Notes: generated from the sequence alone by a model not told the origin. Shown: positions 8,660 through 18,087, counted from the stretch's first letter. The stretch is 64,000 nt of DNA from Actinomycetota bacterium (GCA_040757835.1 JBFLWJ010000004.1:26026-90025), one strand, 5' to 3'. Program-made: numbers and translations.

Positions 8660-9712
8660 GTGCCGGAATACACCAAGTCAGAGGCCAAGGACTGGGCGCG
8701 GGAGAAGTTCCGCGGAATCGAGAACGTACTCATACCCTCCCTCAAACCCACGGAGATGGGGGAGGGAAAGATGCTGCTCATGGACGAGGCGGGCATCAGG
8801 TACGACGTCAACATGGTAGCCAGGCACGGGTTCTTTATGACTACCGTAGCATGCGAGGGCATCCATTTCATGCTGCAGGAGATGATCTTGAGGCCTTATT
8901 ACGAGTGGGTTGTCGACGAGAACAAAGGGAGGGTGATCCTCGATGCGTATATCTGCAACAACACCATCGAGGAGCAGATCAACAACGTGAAGATCGCCGA
9001 GGAGACGGGCATTGACTGTGTCATGGTAGCCTTTCCTCCCAGCTTCTATCCCAAGAGCGAGGACGATATCTACGAGTATTTCAAGACCATATGCGATTCC
9101 ACCAACCTGGCTGTGGTGGCCTACCCCTCCCACAAGTACAACTTCGAGAGGTTCCATCCCAGTGGCTTCAACCCCAGGACGATCGAGAGGATCGCCCATA
9201 TAGAAAACGTGGTGGCCATGAAGCTGGGGGTAGTGGACATGGCCCATACCATGGAGTGCGTCCGCCGCTTCGGCGACGTGGTCATGCTCAATCAGCCCAT
9301 GATCTCGTGGTGGCCCGTGTGCGTGATGGAGCTGGGGCTCAAGTGGGCGGGGTCGGCCCCTTACGAGTACCTGCAGACCCCGGAAAATCCGCGCCTGGTG
9401 GAACATTTCAACCTCTTGCTGGACGGAAAGATGGACGAGGCCATGGAGATATTCTGGGAACTCAAGCCCGCGCGGGATGTCTGGGAAGAGTTCCAGATGC
9501 CCCAGGTGGCGGAGGGAAGCTACAATTTCATGCACTGGAAATACGTGGGCTGGCTGACGGGTATGAACGGCGGCCCTATGTATCTCTCCACGCCCCGCAT
9601 CTACGAGCACGAGAAGGAGAGGTACAAGGAAGGGCTGCGCAAGATCGGCATCACCCCAAGGGAGCCCGATGAGGAGTTCTATGTCGGCCGCGTGAACTAC
9701 TCCGGGAAGTGA
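8660..9712 (+). CDS. Dihydrodipicolinate synthase/N-acetylneuraminate lyase family aldolase
   Basis: The 350-residue product has the DapA/NanA (beta/alpha)8-barrel pattern. It shows VLDAYICNNTIEEQINNVKIAEETG, then CVMVAFPPSFYPKSEDDI and VVAYPSHKYN, then VVAMKLGVVD, in which Lys188 is positioned as the Schiff-base lysine. These enzymes make or break carbon-carbon bonds next to a 2-oxo acid. The GTG at 8660 was chosen because GGAGG at 8647-8651 is eight bases upstream; the in-frame GTG at 8651 overlaps that site. It is longer than DapA (about 290), mainly at the C-terminus. Its position behind an acyl-CoA dehydrogenase suggests catabolism, with unknown substrate. Confidence 0.8.
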   Translation: MPEYTKSEAKDWAREKFRGIENVLIPSLKPTEMGEGKMLLMDEAGIRYDVNMVARHGFFMTTVACEGIHFMLQEMILRPYYEWVVDENKGRVILDAYICNNTIEEQINNVKIAEETGIDCVMVAFPPSFYPKSEDDIYEYFKTICDSTNLAVVAYPSHKYNFERFHPSGFNPRTIERIAHIENVVAMKLGVVDMAHTMECVRRFGDVVMLNQPMISWWPVCVMELGLKWAGSAPYEYLQTPENPRLVEHFNLLLDGKMDEAMEIFWELKPARDVWEEFQMPQVAEGSYNFMHWKYVGWLTGMNGGPMYLSTPRIYEHEKERYKEGLRKIGITPREPDEEFYVGRVNYSGK

Positions 9713-9814
9713 GAGCAACAGCCCAAACATCAAGAGAGCGTCCTCAAATCGGGGATGGTCGCGGAGTCGTCATAGCCTCTAACATCTCCCGGAGGACGGC
9801 GGGAAGGAACCTGG

Positions 9815-10837
9815 ATGATTAACTCTCTACAGCACGTAGGGGTTGGCGTGACGGATGTCGACCGCTCGTATGAGTTCTACCACCGCCATCTGCGCTTCAA
9901 GATGAAACTGAGCGAACTGGAGGACGATATCGAGGAACTGGTACCCATGTTCGGGCGCAGGCCGCGCATGCGTATCTTGAACGCCCTGAACGCTTACGGA
10001 GGAGCGACGCTCGAGCTTTTTCAGCATGTCGATACACCTCCCAGGACAAAGCCGTCTCCGCCCAGCTGGGGCGATACCGGCTACCTGGAACTGGGCGTCG
10101 AGGTGAAAGGTCTCGAGAAGGTGTTTGGAGTCATGGAAAAGGCGGGAGTAGACATGCTGACCGACATCCATGAGCTGAAAACCGCGACCGGGGCCACCTG
10201 GCGTTACGCCTACCTCAAGGACCCGGACGGTCTGCCCATACAGTTGATCGACCTCGACGACGCAAGGTCGGACCAGGGGCCTGGCCTCGTATGCGGCATC
10301 GTCCACGTCGGCCTGGGCGTTTCGGACCTGGAGAGGGCCCAGGCTTTCTACGGTGTCCTGGGCTTCGATGAGGAGCTATGCCATGGACAGGATGTTGCCG
10401 GGGAACTGGAGCCGGTCATGCCCGGCCCGGACGGGTTGGAAGTCGTTTACCTAGGCCGGAGCGCCGGCTCCACGGCGCGGCTGGTCTCCTTTACCGGCGG
10501 CATGGTCAAGCTTTTCCATTGCGGGGGACGTAGCGGTGAGCGGGTGTTCGAGGGAAGACGTTTCGGCGATCCGGGCCTGGTGGAGATCGGCCTCGACGTC
10601 GACGACGCAGCCGCGGCGTCGGAAAGGGCCACAGGTGCAGGTGGCAGGGAAGTGGTTCCGCCCACCGACTTTGATTGGGGCTTCGGCCCTCGTGGCACCC
10701 TGGTTTATATAGGTGATCCGGAGGGAAACGTGGTGGAGTTCGTGAGGTTGAAGAGCGTCTTCAAGTTGTCCCCCGGAGCCCTGAACTGGGTGGTGGCCAG
10801 GCCTGGGCGCCTGCTGGCTCGGATGCATATCCTGTGA
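9815..10837 (+). CDS. Two-domain VOC (glyoxalase/extradiol dioxygenase) superfamily protein
   Basis: Two tandem VOC domains fill the 340 residues: one opens LQHVGVGVTDVDRSYEFY (residues of about 1-150) and the other IVHVGLGVSDLERAQAFY (about 165-315). Each begins with the His of the metal site and ends with a conserved acidic strand (PIQLIDLDD; GNVVEFVRL). VOC enzymes use a divalent metal for isomerisation, epimerisation or ring cleavage. The pair resembles extradiol dioxygenases or methylmalonyl-CoA-epimerase-like fusions, but the reaction cannot be settled from sequence. It is third in the acyl-CoA dehydrogenase cluster. Confidence 0.8.
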   Translation: MINSLQHVGVGVTDVDRSYEFYHRHLRFKMKLSELEDDIEELVPMFGRRPRMRILNALNAYGGATLELFQHVDTPPRTKPSPPSWGDTGYLELGVEVKGLEKVFGVMEKAGVDMLTDIHELKTATGATWRYAYLKDPDGLPIQLIDLDDARSDQGPGLVCGIVHVGLGVSDLERAQAFYGVLGFDEELCHGQDVAGELEPVMPGPDGLEVVYLGRSAGSTARLVSFTGGMVKLFHCGGRSGERVFEGRRFGDPGLVEIGLDVDDAAAASERATGAGGREVVPPTDFDWGFGPRGTLVYIGDPEGNVVEFVRLKSVFKLSPGALNWVVARPGRLLARMHIL

Positions 10838-10878
10838 TCTGCAAGTGGTGACGTGCTTATGGCAGTAGGAGGGAAAAC

Positions 10879-12042
10879 GTGGAAGAGAAGGACAGGACAG
10901 ACAAGGCCCTCGTGGTCTACTACTCGTTGACCGGAAGAGGGAAGGACGTAGCCGGGATCCTGGAGGAAGATTTGAAGGAGGCCGGCATAGAGGTGACGGT
11001 GACCGCCCTGGAGCCCGACCCACCCTTCGAACTGCCGGTCAAGTTCCTGGAGACGCTGATACTGACCGCCTACGGCGGGATGGGAATGGGACGCAAGTTG
11101 AAACCGCTGCCGCAGTCCGTATACGAGGGTGACTACGACATGGTGGTCCTGGTGGGTCCTTCCTGGGGCTTCCATCCCGCCCCTCCCATGGCTTATTTCG
11201 CCAGGGAGGTACTGCCTGGTATACGTTTATCTCCTACGGTAAAGACGGCGGTTGTGATAACCTGCCGCTCTTACTGGCGCAGGCACCTCAAGATATTGAG
11301 GGAGTACCTGGCGCGCTCGGGGCTGAAGGTCGCCGGTTATCTGGCCCTGGAACATCAGGGCCGGGAGCCCCTGAGATTCCTGGCCATCACCGCCCGTCTG
11401 GCCCTGAAGGAGCCGCCTCTGTATCGGCTGCTGGGAAGGTTCTATCCGCCGTTCGGCCTTTCCGAGGAACAGGTGGGACGCATCCACGCCCTGGCATCCG
11501 GGATGGCGGAGGGAAACATCGGGCGTAGCGCAAGGGCAGCCGGTGGAAAGGAGAGACGGCTGAACGACAATCAGGCCTACCTTATATCCACACAGGAGAA
11601 GGTGACAATCCTCGCCAGGCGCCTGGTCACCATCCCCTATCTCATCCTGCGCTACTGGCTGAGAGGCCTCATACCAACGGACATGCGTGAACCCGGGGAT
11701 ATAATGCGCAAATACATCCGGGACTACGAGGCGGAGATGATCCTGGAAAGGCTGGGGGTCGTGGAGAGGGACGCTACCGCCGCCATGAAAGCCCTTACCT
11801 ATATGCATAATCTAACCACCAAAGGGGAGATCGTCGAGATGACCACCCACAGATGCGTACGCAGGGAAAGCCACTGTCCTGCGGCCGGGTTCCTGAATAA
11901 GGGGTTCTGCCGGGATATCCTCAGCGGGCCCGCTTTCCGGGGTCTGTGCGAGGCCATAAACCCCGACCTCGAGCACATCCATACCAGCTATCTCTCCGGA
12001 GGGGACGACGTATGCGAGCTGATCTTCGAGATGAGGCGATAG
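10879..12042 (+). CDS. Flavodoxin-like domain fused to an ATC-hydrolase-like (L-2-amino-thiazoline-4-carboxylate hydrolase family) domain
   Basis: Residues 1-150 follow a flavodoxin pattern: ALVVYYSLTGRGKDVA is the FMN phosphate loop, with a later MVVLVGPSWGFHPAPPMA loop. The C-terminal 160 residues resemble the ATC hydrolase family, with spaced cysteines (HRCVRRESHCPAAGF, KGFCRDIL, RGLCEAINPDL) and the closing GGDDVCELIFEM. The start is the GTG at 10879 behind AGGAGGG. I know of no characterised protein with this pairing. Cys-rich ATC-like domains in anaerobes often accompany redox proteins, so a flavin-linked role is possible (inference). Last intact gene of the cluster. Confidence 0.65.
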   Translation: MEEKDRTDKALVVYYSLTGRGKDVAGILEEDLKEAGIEVTVTALEPDPPFELPVKFLETLILTAYGGMGMGRKLKPLPQSVYEGDYDMVVLVGPSWGFHPAPPMAYFAREVLPGIRLSPTVKTAVVITCRSYWRRHLKILREYLARSGLKVAGYLALEHQGREPLRFLAITARLALKEPPLYRLLGRFYPPFGLSEEQVGRIHALASGMAEGNIGRSARAAGGKERRLNDNQAYLISTQEKVTILARRLVTIPYLILRYWLRGLIPTDMREPGDIMRKYIRDYEAEMILERLGVVERDATAAMKALTYMHNLTTKGEIVEMTTHRCVRRESHCPAAGFLNKGFCRDILSGPAFRGLCEAINPDLEHIHTSYLSGGDDVCELIFEMRR

Positions 12043-12055
12043 GATTAACAGAGCG

Positions 12056-12877
12056 GTGGTTGGCAGGGTAGAGGATAAGATGGGCCAGCGTGCCCTGCAG
12101 AACGCCGAGGTCATCTTCACCGATGTACGCGTTCCGGCGGAGGTAGCCTGCTTCAGCTCCCTGCTCAAAGCCGGGAGAAATGAAGAGATACTCGAGCTTA
12201 TCGATAGAGGGCCAAAGAGCTTCCGGTTCTATCGCGAATGGGGCGTGAAGGCGCTCCTGGCCACGGGGAAGAAGGCTCGTGCCCTGCGGTACGCGGAGGA
12301 ATCGCGTGATGGATATACCAGCTCTTCCTATATCTCCAGGCAATGCCAGGAGATCCTCCTGTCGAGCGGTCTTTCCGAGGAAGCCTATGATCGCTACGCG
12401 CTTGATGCCAACTGGAAAACGACCTATCTCGCCACCTTCCGCGAGGTGGCGAGGAAGTTCCCCGACATCGACAAGTCGCGGATACTCGAGGATCTCGTGG
12501 CATCAACTCCCGGGAACGAAGGCAAGTGGTTCGCCGCGGCGAAGTGGGCGGGACTTTACGACCGGGCTATCGAGCTGGCCAATACCAGCCCCTGCGACCC
12601 GAAAACCCTTACTAGAGCCGCGAGGGACATGGCGCAAACCCAGCCGCGTTTCGCCGTCGAGGCGGGCATAGCGGCCATACATTGGCTGGTGGAGGGTTAT
12701 GGGTACGAGATAACCGGAATGGATGTGATCAGCGCCTTCGACTACGCCATGCAAGCCGCCAACAGCGCAGGATGCGCGGAAGAAGTCCACAGGCGTATCT
12801 GCGAGATCGTTGCTGGAGAGAAGTCGTCGGATCGTTTCGTCGCCAAGCATCTGAGCCGCAAGCTCGGACCGGGATAA
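12056..12877 (+). pseudogene. Chimeric ORF: acyl-CoA dehydrogenase fragment joined to the C-terminal part of an uncharacterised helical-repeat protein
   Basis: The first 30 codons (VGRVEDKMGQRALQNAEVIF and DVRVPAE) match the middle of an acyl-CoA dehydrogenase, compare residues 209-236 of the enzyme at 7454. From about residue 31 (CFSSLLKAGRNEEILELIDR) the sequence is a tetratricopeptide-like helical repeat protein of about 240 residues, running through KWFAAAKWAGLYDRAIELA. The join occurs near 12145 in frame. No Shine-Dalgarno site precedes the GTG at 12056. I read it as a deletion scar linking two gene remnants. Whether it is translated is unknown. Confidence 0.7.
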
Positions 12878-12893
12878 AGTGTCGGTGTCGGAT

Positions 12894-13190
12894 CTACATG
12901 GCGAGCCAGACGATTGGAATCACTGCACCAACCCCAGCATTCTTGAACTCGGGATCACCGGTGACGAGAGCGGCGTCCTTGATTTAAGCGAGTGCGGCAG
13001 AGAAACAATCAGCGTATGCGATAGGGTATTGAGCCTTGAGGTGAGCGGCGGCGAGAGCTAGGCGCCTGTCTACAGCCCCTTTCAACATGCCGGCCGACTC
13101 CTTTATTGCATTTATGGATAGAGGCACCACTGCGATGGTGCTCCCATACATCTCTGTTACCTTGAACTTATCAGCGAGAAGCGGCTCAGG
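12894..13190 (-). pseudogene. VapC-like PIN-domain toxin remnant with internal stop
   Basis: Reading the minus strand from 13190 to 12894 gives a PIN-domain C-terminal half. It contains VPLSINAIKESAGMLKG, then AAAHLKAQYPIAYADCFSAA, a TAA stop at about 12974, then AALVTGDPEFKNAG and VIPIVWLAM before the natural stop. YADCF and VTGDPEF are the two acidic motifs that hold metal in PIN ribonucleases. The in-frame stop and missing N-terminus (no start codon, no VapB antitoxin gene) show it is dead. It fills the gap between the chimeric ORF and the SEC-C gene. Confidence 0.75.
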
Positions 13191-13212
13191 CTCTCTCTGC
13201 CTGACTACCCCG

Positions 13213-14784
13213 TTATAAGGAATGGATCCCGTAGAGGCGCATCATCTCGTAGAGAACACGGTATCCCGAGCGTTGGAGGAATTCGTCCAGGTCTCCGGCT
13301 TCTCCCCTCTCGATGGCCTTTCCGCTCTCCACGCTGACGAACCTCTCCAGCTCCCCCAGGAAATCCCCGGGTGCATAGATGACGTTGCTCAAGAGTTCGT
13401 GCCGTCCTCCCGTATCGCCCAGGAACCCTCCGACGAGATCGCCCTCCGCTGTGTCCGGCCCGAGAAAGTCGCCGGACACGCGGTACCGTTCGTTCCGGAA
13501 TACGTCGCGCAGCGATGTCCCGCCGTCGTCCATGCTCTCGATCTCGTAGACGGAGAAACGGGCGGACACCAATCCGCGCAGCAGCCGGGCCTGCTCATCC
13601 TTCAGGTCCGAGCCGTGCGCCGCCGCGAATTCCTCGGCCACGGTTCTTCCGCTTTCACCAAGGGGCCATCTTATGAGGAACCAGTCATTGAAGAGTGCCT
13701 CCTCGAGTATCTCCACTCCCTCCGTGCCGCCTTCCCCGAAGCGGGTGCGGCCGAGCGACCCCAGGTATTCGTCCCTGGCCGCTTTCCTTTCCGCCGCCTT
13801 GGAATGCTCGCGCGCGAAATCCGCCAGCGAAGACATGAGCAATGCTCCCAGCCAGGGTTCACCTTCATCGAACCCCCCGTACAGCAGGATATCGCGCAGC
13901 TCCTCCAGCCGCGGCAGGCAGCACTTCTTGAACTTGCTGCCGCTGCCGCAGGGACAGGGATCGTTTCTTCCCGTCCTCAGCTGCTCCTCGACCCAGCCGA
14001 GGTCCGGCAGCCACTCTTCGTCCTCCTCCGGGATGAGCTCAAGATCTTCCTCCCTCTCCCGCGTCATGGTGGAACGCAGTCGGTCGATCTCAAAATCGAG
14101 TTCGAACTCCCTGAGGTCGGCCATATCCTCATCCACGAAGCCCTCGAGCCGGCAACCCAGGCCCGTGCTGTCGCGGCCCGCGAGGGATTCGCGCGCGAAA
14201 GCCGCGGCGGCCTCGTCTAGGAAGGAGTGGTGTTCCGACAGCGCGGCGCCGATAACCTCCCCCACCTCCTCGCCACCGGACGACACCAGGGCCTGCACGA
14301 TGAAGATGAACATATCGTTGTAGAAGGGGTCTTCCGGGTCCAGCCCCAGCAGCATCTCCCGCAGGAACCCGCCATTGCCCGCCTCCCTGCCCAACAGGCC
14401 GAGAGCTTCGACGGCCGCCAACCTGGCCTCGCCGTATGCGGGATCTCCCGCCACGCGGCGCAGCCCGGCCGAGACCTCGTCGGGGTAGAGTGAGCCCAGC
14501 TTGGCCAGGGCCAGCACCGTTTCGTGCAGTTCCTCGCCGCAACAACCCTCCAGCGCCAGCATGAGGACGGGGAGCGCCTGACGCGGCTTGTGGCAGCCGA
14601 TGAGGCGCAGCAGGAAGACGAACCCGTCCGGGAGTAAGTCCGGTTCTATCTCCGCCAGCAGGTCCGCGCACATGGCGATGGCGATGGGTATCAGCCGCTC
14701 GCCCCTCTCCAGCGCGAGCGTGAGCACTTCCTCCTCTATTTCCAAGCAGCTTCTCAGGATCTCCTCGGCCAGCACATGGTCCAA
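13213..14784 (-). CDS. SEC-C motif protein with HEAT-like N-terminal region, probably 5'-truncated
   Basis: The 523-residue ORF has an alpha-helical repeat region in residues 1-200 (DUF1186/HEAT-like) and an acidic linker. The zinc-binding SEC-C motif NDPCPCGSGSKFKKCC lies at about residues 275-290, followed by a 230-residue unassigned C-terminal region. SEC-C motifs bind zinc and mediate protein contacts. The only start is a TTG at 14784, and the open frame continues upstream with protein-like sequence to a stop at 14911-14913, inside the SNF2 gene. The original N-terminus may therefore have been removed by the deletion that also truncated SNF2. Confidence 0.75.
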   Translation of the reverse strand: MDHVLAEEILRSCLEIEEEVLTLALERGERLIPIAIAMCADLLAEIEPDLLPDGFVFLLRLIGCHKPRQALPVLMLALEGCCGEELHETVLALAKLGSLYPDEVSAGLRRVAGDPAYGEARLAAVEALGLLGREAGNGGFLREMLLGLDPEDPFYNDMFIFIVQALVSSGGEEVGEVIGAALSEHHSFLDEAAAAFARESLAGRDSTGLGCRLEGFVDEDMADLREFELDFEIDRLRSTMTREREEDLELIPEEDEEWLPDLGWVEEQLRTGRNDPCPCGSGSKFKKCCLPRLEELRDILLYGGFDEGEPWLGALLMSSLADFAREHSKAAERKAARDEYLGSLGRTRFGEGGTEGVEILEEALFNDWFLIRWPLGESGRTVAEEFAAAHGSDLKDEQARLLRGLVSARFSVYEIESMDDGGTSLRDVFRNERYRVSGDFLGPDTAEGDLVGGFLGDTGGRHELLSNVIYAPGDFLGELERFVSVESGKAIERGEAGDLDEFLQRSGYRVLYEMMRLYGIHSL

Positions 14785-17219
14785 CAGGTGATCCTCACAC
14801 TTCTCGACGTAGTTGCGGGCCCGCAGCAGATCATCGCACTCGCCGGCGGTTCTTGCCAGTTCCCGGAATCCCTGCGGCGCGCTGTCCGGCGTATCGCCGA
14901 TATAATCCTCCTATCCGACTTGAGGCGGCGCATGATGAAGGGGGCGGTTATACGGCGCAGCCGGTCGATGCTTGCCGCGTCCCGGAACTTCTCGATAGGC
15001 GCCGCGTAGTCCTGGCGGAACGATTCCAGCGACCCGAGGTATCCCGGATTGAGGAAGTCGAAGATGCTCCACAACTCACCGAGGTGGTTCTCCACCGGGG
15101 TCCCACTCAGGGCGACCCGGAAGTCGGCCTTGACCTCCTTCACCGCTCGGGCTTGGTCGGTGCGCGGATTCTTGATGTTCTGGGCCTCGTCTATGATCAG
15201 TGGCCCCCAGGCGCGGGCCTTGAACTTGTCCAGGTCCCGCCGGAGAATGCCGTAGGAGGTGATCACAAGGTCCCGGTCCTTGGTGGCCAGGCGCCTCTCC
15301 GCTCCGTGGTAGATGGACACGCGCAGGGAGGGCGTGAAGCGTTCTACCTCCTTCCGCCAGTTGCCCACCACCGTCGTTGGGCACACCACCAGGGCCGGGT
15401 GCTTGCCTGCCTTCCTTTCCTTCAGCGCCAGGACGAGCGCGATGGCCTGGATGGTCTTTCCCAGGCCCATGTCGTCGGCGAGGCACGACCCGATGCCCCG
15501 CGCTGCATTGGTGTAGAGCCACCCCAGGCCGCGCTCCTGGTAGGGGCGGAGGCTCCCTGTCAGGGTGGCCGGGACATCTATCCTCTCCGGCTTGGCCATC
15601 CGCTTCAGCCAGCGCGCGAGGGCGGCGTCGGTGTGAAGCTCCATGCCTCGCTCCTCGCCCGCCAGAGCCCAGCGCAGCAGCTCCATGGAGGACGGGGTCG
15701 GCGGGGGCTTGGACATCTGCCGCAGCATCCTCTCGGCCTCGTCGGGGCTCAGCATGACGTAGCCATCCCGGAACCTCACCACGCCCTGCGCCGAGCGGAC
15801 GAGCTCCAGGAACTCCTCCCTGGTCATCACCGTTTCGCCCAGGGAGATCTCCCAGTCGAACTCGAGCATCTCCGCGAGGGACAGGTAGTTCTTGGTCCTG
15901 GCGCTTCCGGACAGAGACGCCCGCAGCGCCAGCTTGGGGGAGAGGAGCTTAGCCAGCTCCCTGGGGAGGACCATTCTGATGCCCAGGATGCCCAGGACGG
16001 TGGCGTGCCGGGTGAGCAGGTCGGCCATCTCGACCGGGCTCACGGCGGCGCTCATCACCCCGCGCGAGTCGAGGATATCCAGAAGCTGGGGCAGGTATTC
16101 CCCGGCGACGGCTATCTGCCGCGCCAGGTCGTGCCGCACGCGCCGGGCGGGGCGGGAGAACACCTCGTCCTCGGAGGCGAAGACCTCGGAGAGGGAGAGT
16201 ATCGGCGCCAGCGGGTCGTCGCGGTCCTCCACGTCCAGGTGCAGGCCGAAGAGGTCCTTTGCGGGGGTCTCTATCCTGACCACCGGGGAGACGGCCTTAC
16301 CCCGCATGGCAAGCCTTTCCAGCCAGTTGGAGATGCTCGCCACCGTGCGCCTCTCCTCGAACCTGGTGGGCTCGTAGGTCCCGCCCGCGAAGAAGGCGTT
16401 TGTGAGCTTGTCCCTTACGAGGTCCGCGGGGGCGTGGGCGAAGCGGGCCACGATGCGGTCCAGGAAGAGTGCCACCAGGCGGGACGCCGCGCCCGGGGCG
16501 TAGACCGCCTGCCCCCGGCGGCGGTACCCGAGGTTGGCGGGCAACACCTCCTCGAGCCAAGCCAGTGCCCGCCAGACCTTCTCCCCCTGGGCGAGGGGGA
16601 GGTACCGCACGGTGAACGCGCCATCCCAGCCCGGGACGACCTCGGGGATGAAGGACGAGGTCATCGCCAGGGAGAGGGCGATCGCACCCGCCGCGCACAG
16701 GGCGCGTGAGGACACGGAATGGCGGGCCAGGTCCGTCTCCAGTGGCAGGGCCAGGAAGAAGTCGAGCACCGGGGCGCACTCGAGCCTGATTCCCTCGCGG
16801 GAGGCCTGTCGCAGCCCGCCGCCGTCGATCACCGGCAGCTTCCGGCGCGAAGGCCTCGGGGCGTGCGCCCGGCGATCCCCCGGGGCGGGGCCATCCCCGG
16901 GGTGGGGCGGGGCGTTGGAAGGCGAGGTGGTGGTGGCCACGCCTTCATGGGTCGCGCCGTCCCGGACGGGCCGCCCACGCCGGCTGGACGCCCGTGCTTT
17001 CTCGCGCGGCGGTTCGTCCTCCCCTGTTTCCGCGGCCCTTATCGCCTCCATAAGCACGCGGGGAGGCGGGGAATCGTCGCGATCGAGTGCGACGAAGAAG
17101 AAGGGCCCGGGTTCGTCGTGGACGAGGTAGAAATCCGCGCCGCGCAGGGAAGGGAAGTCCTCGATTATCTCGGGGGCTCTCGCCGCGGCGGACACCCTCC
17201 CGCAGGCCTCGAACAACAC
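14754..17219 (-). pseudogene. SNF2-family DEAD/DEAH helicase truncated after the first RecA lobe
   Basis: Residues 1-530 are the N-terminal region typical of SWIM-associated bacterial SNF2 ATPases. Motif I (DDMGLGKTIQAIALV) is near residue 580, motif II (IIDEAQNIKN) near 675 and motif III (VALSGTPVENHLGELWSI) near 710. After FIMRRLKSDRRII the family sequence stops and 50 unrelated residues follow (ISAIRRTARRRD onward) in a frame that is antisense-like to nothing conserved but overlaps the SEC-C gene. Helicase lobe 2 with motifs IV-VI, about 220 residues, is missing, so ATP-driven translocation should be lost. The start is the GTG at 17219. The SWIM gene directly upstream is the normal partner of intact homologues. 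Confidence 0.85.
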
Positions 17220-17240
17220 CTTCTTGAAGTCGCCCCCCTC

Positions 17241-17951
17241 CTAAAAGAGGGGGGCGTCCTGCAGCAGGGAGAACACGCCGTTCAGGTCCAGGCCGGGAAA
17301 CGAGAGGTCCAGGTCCGGTGGTTGCGAAGTTGCCTCGGCGCGATCCGCCGCCTCCGCCTCCCGGTAGGCGATGAACGGCCAGGCCTCTGTCCCGCCCCAA
17401 CCTTCCTCCCCCTCATCCTCCGGCGCCATCCCCGCCGCATCCCGGAGCGACACGGTGGATACGCCCCGCAGGTTGAAGGCGATGAAGGGATCCTTATCGA
17501 TTTCGTTGGCCACTATGTAGTAGACGGCCGCCAAGTGCTTACAGGGATTCGCCCAGTCGGGGCAGGAGCAGGAGGCCTCGATATCCCTCCAGGACCGGGG
17601 AAAGAGGGAGACGCCCGTGTTCTCCAGCAGGCCCAGCATGCGCTCGGGTAGCTTCCCCAGGCTCAGCTCCGAGGCGATGGCGGAACTGGAGGCCACCAGG
17701 AGCTTCACCTTGGACGCCTGCGCCCGTGTGAAGTCCTTCAGCTTGATGCTCACCTTATAGGGTTGCCGCCGAGTGCCCTGCACCCGCGCTCGCAACGTCC
17801 CGTCCCCTTCGAGATGGATCTCCAGCACGCTGCCGTTGCGCGCATAGCGCCTCCCCCGTGGCAGGCGATTGGTATCGTAGTCGATCCTTTCCATCGCCTC
17901 CACCCAGGCCTCGCCCCACCAGGTGCGCCCGAACGCGGTCCTCGCCGCCAT
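17241..17951 (-). CDS. SWIM zinc-finger protein
   Basis: The 236-residue protein carries the SWIM motif CSCPDWANPCKHLAAVYYIV (Cys-x-Cys ... Cys-x-His) in its middle. The N-terminal FGRTWWGEAWVEAMERIDYD stretch is characteristic of the bacterial SWIM proteins encoded beside SNF2 helicases. SWIM domains bind zinc and DNA or protein. Its stop lies 21 bases before the SNF2 start, so the two were cotranscribed. With SNF2 broken, its present function is doubtful even though the ORF itself is intact. Confidence 0.88.
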   Translation of the reverse strand: MAARTAFGRTWWGEAWVEAMERIDYDTNRLPRGRRYARNGSVLEIHLEGDGTLRARVQGTRRQPYKVSIKLKDFTRAQASKVKLLVASSSAIASELSLGKLPERMLGLLENTGVSLFPRSWRDIEASCSCPDWANPCKHLAAVYYIVANEIDKDPFIAFNLRGVSTVSLRDAAGMAPEDEGEEGWGGTEAWPFIAYREAEAADRAEATSQPPDLDLSFPGLDLNGVFSLLQDAPLF

Positions 17952-18035
17952 TGCTTCCTCTCCCCTTCACGGTACCAAGCCGGTTCTTGAAGTATTCTAC
18001 CGGGACCAAGAGACAGGTCTTATAATTCCGGTCCG

Positions 18036-18083
18036 ATCATCGGCCGTAGGGGCTGACGAAAGTCAGCCCCTACGGCCGATGAT
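18036..18083. repeat. Perfect hairpin with 22-bp arms and a GAAA loop
   Basis: The arms at 18036-18057 and 18062-18083 are exact reverse complements around GAAA, with a GGCCGTAGGGGCTGAC core. No T-run follows on either strand, so it is not a textbook intrinsic terminator, although it lies between the start of the SWIM gene and the end of the RND fragment. The core resembles the hairpin at 39254-39280, suggesting a dispersed REP-like family. Confidence 0.85.
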
Positions 18084-18087
18084 ACCT

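Noticed and set aside
14853-16709. 618-residue plus-strand ORF over the SNF2 gene
   Set aside because: Reverse-complement shadow of helicase sequence; no start signal.
18036-18083. Intrinsic terminator
   Set aside because: The stem is perfect but no T-run follows on either strand; kept as a repeat instead.
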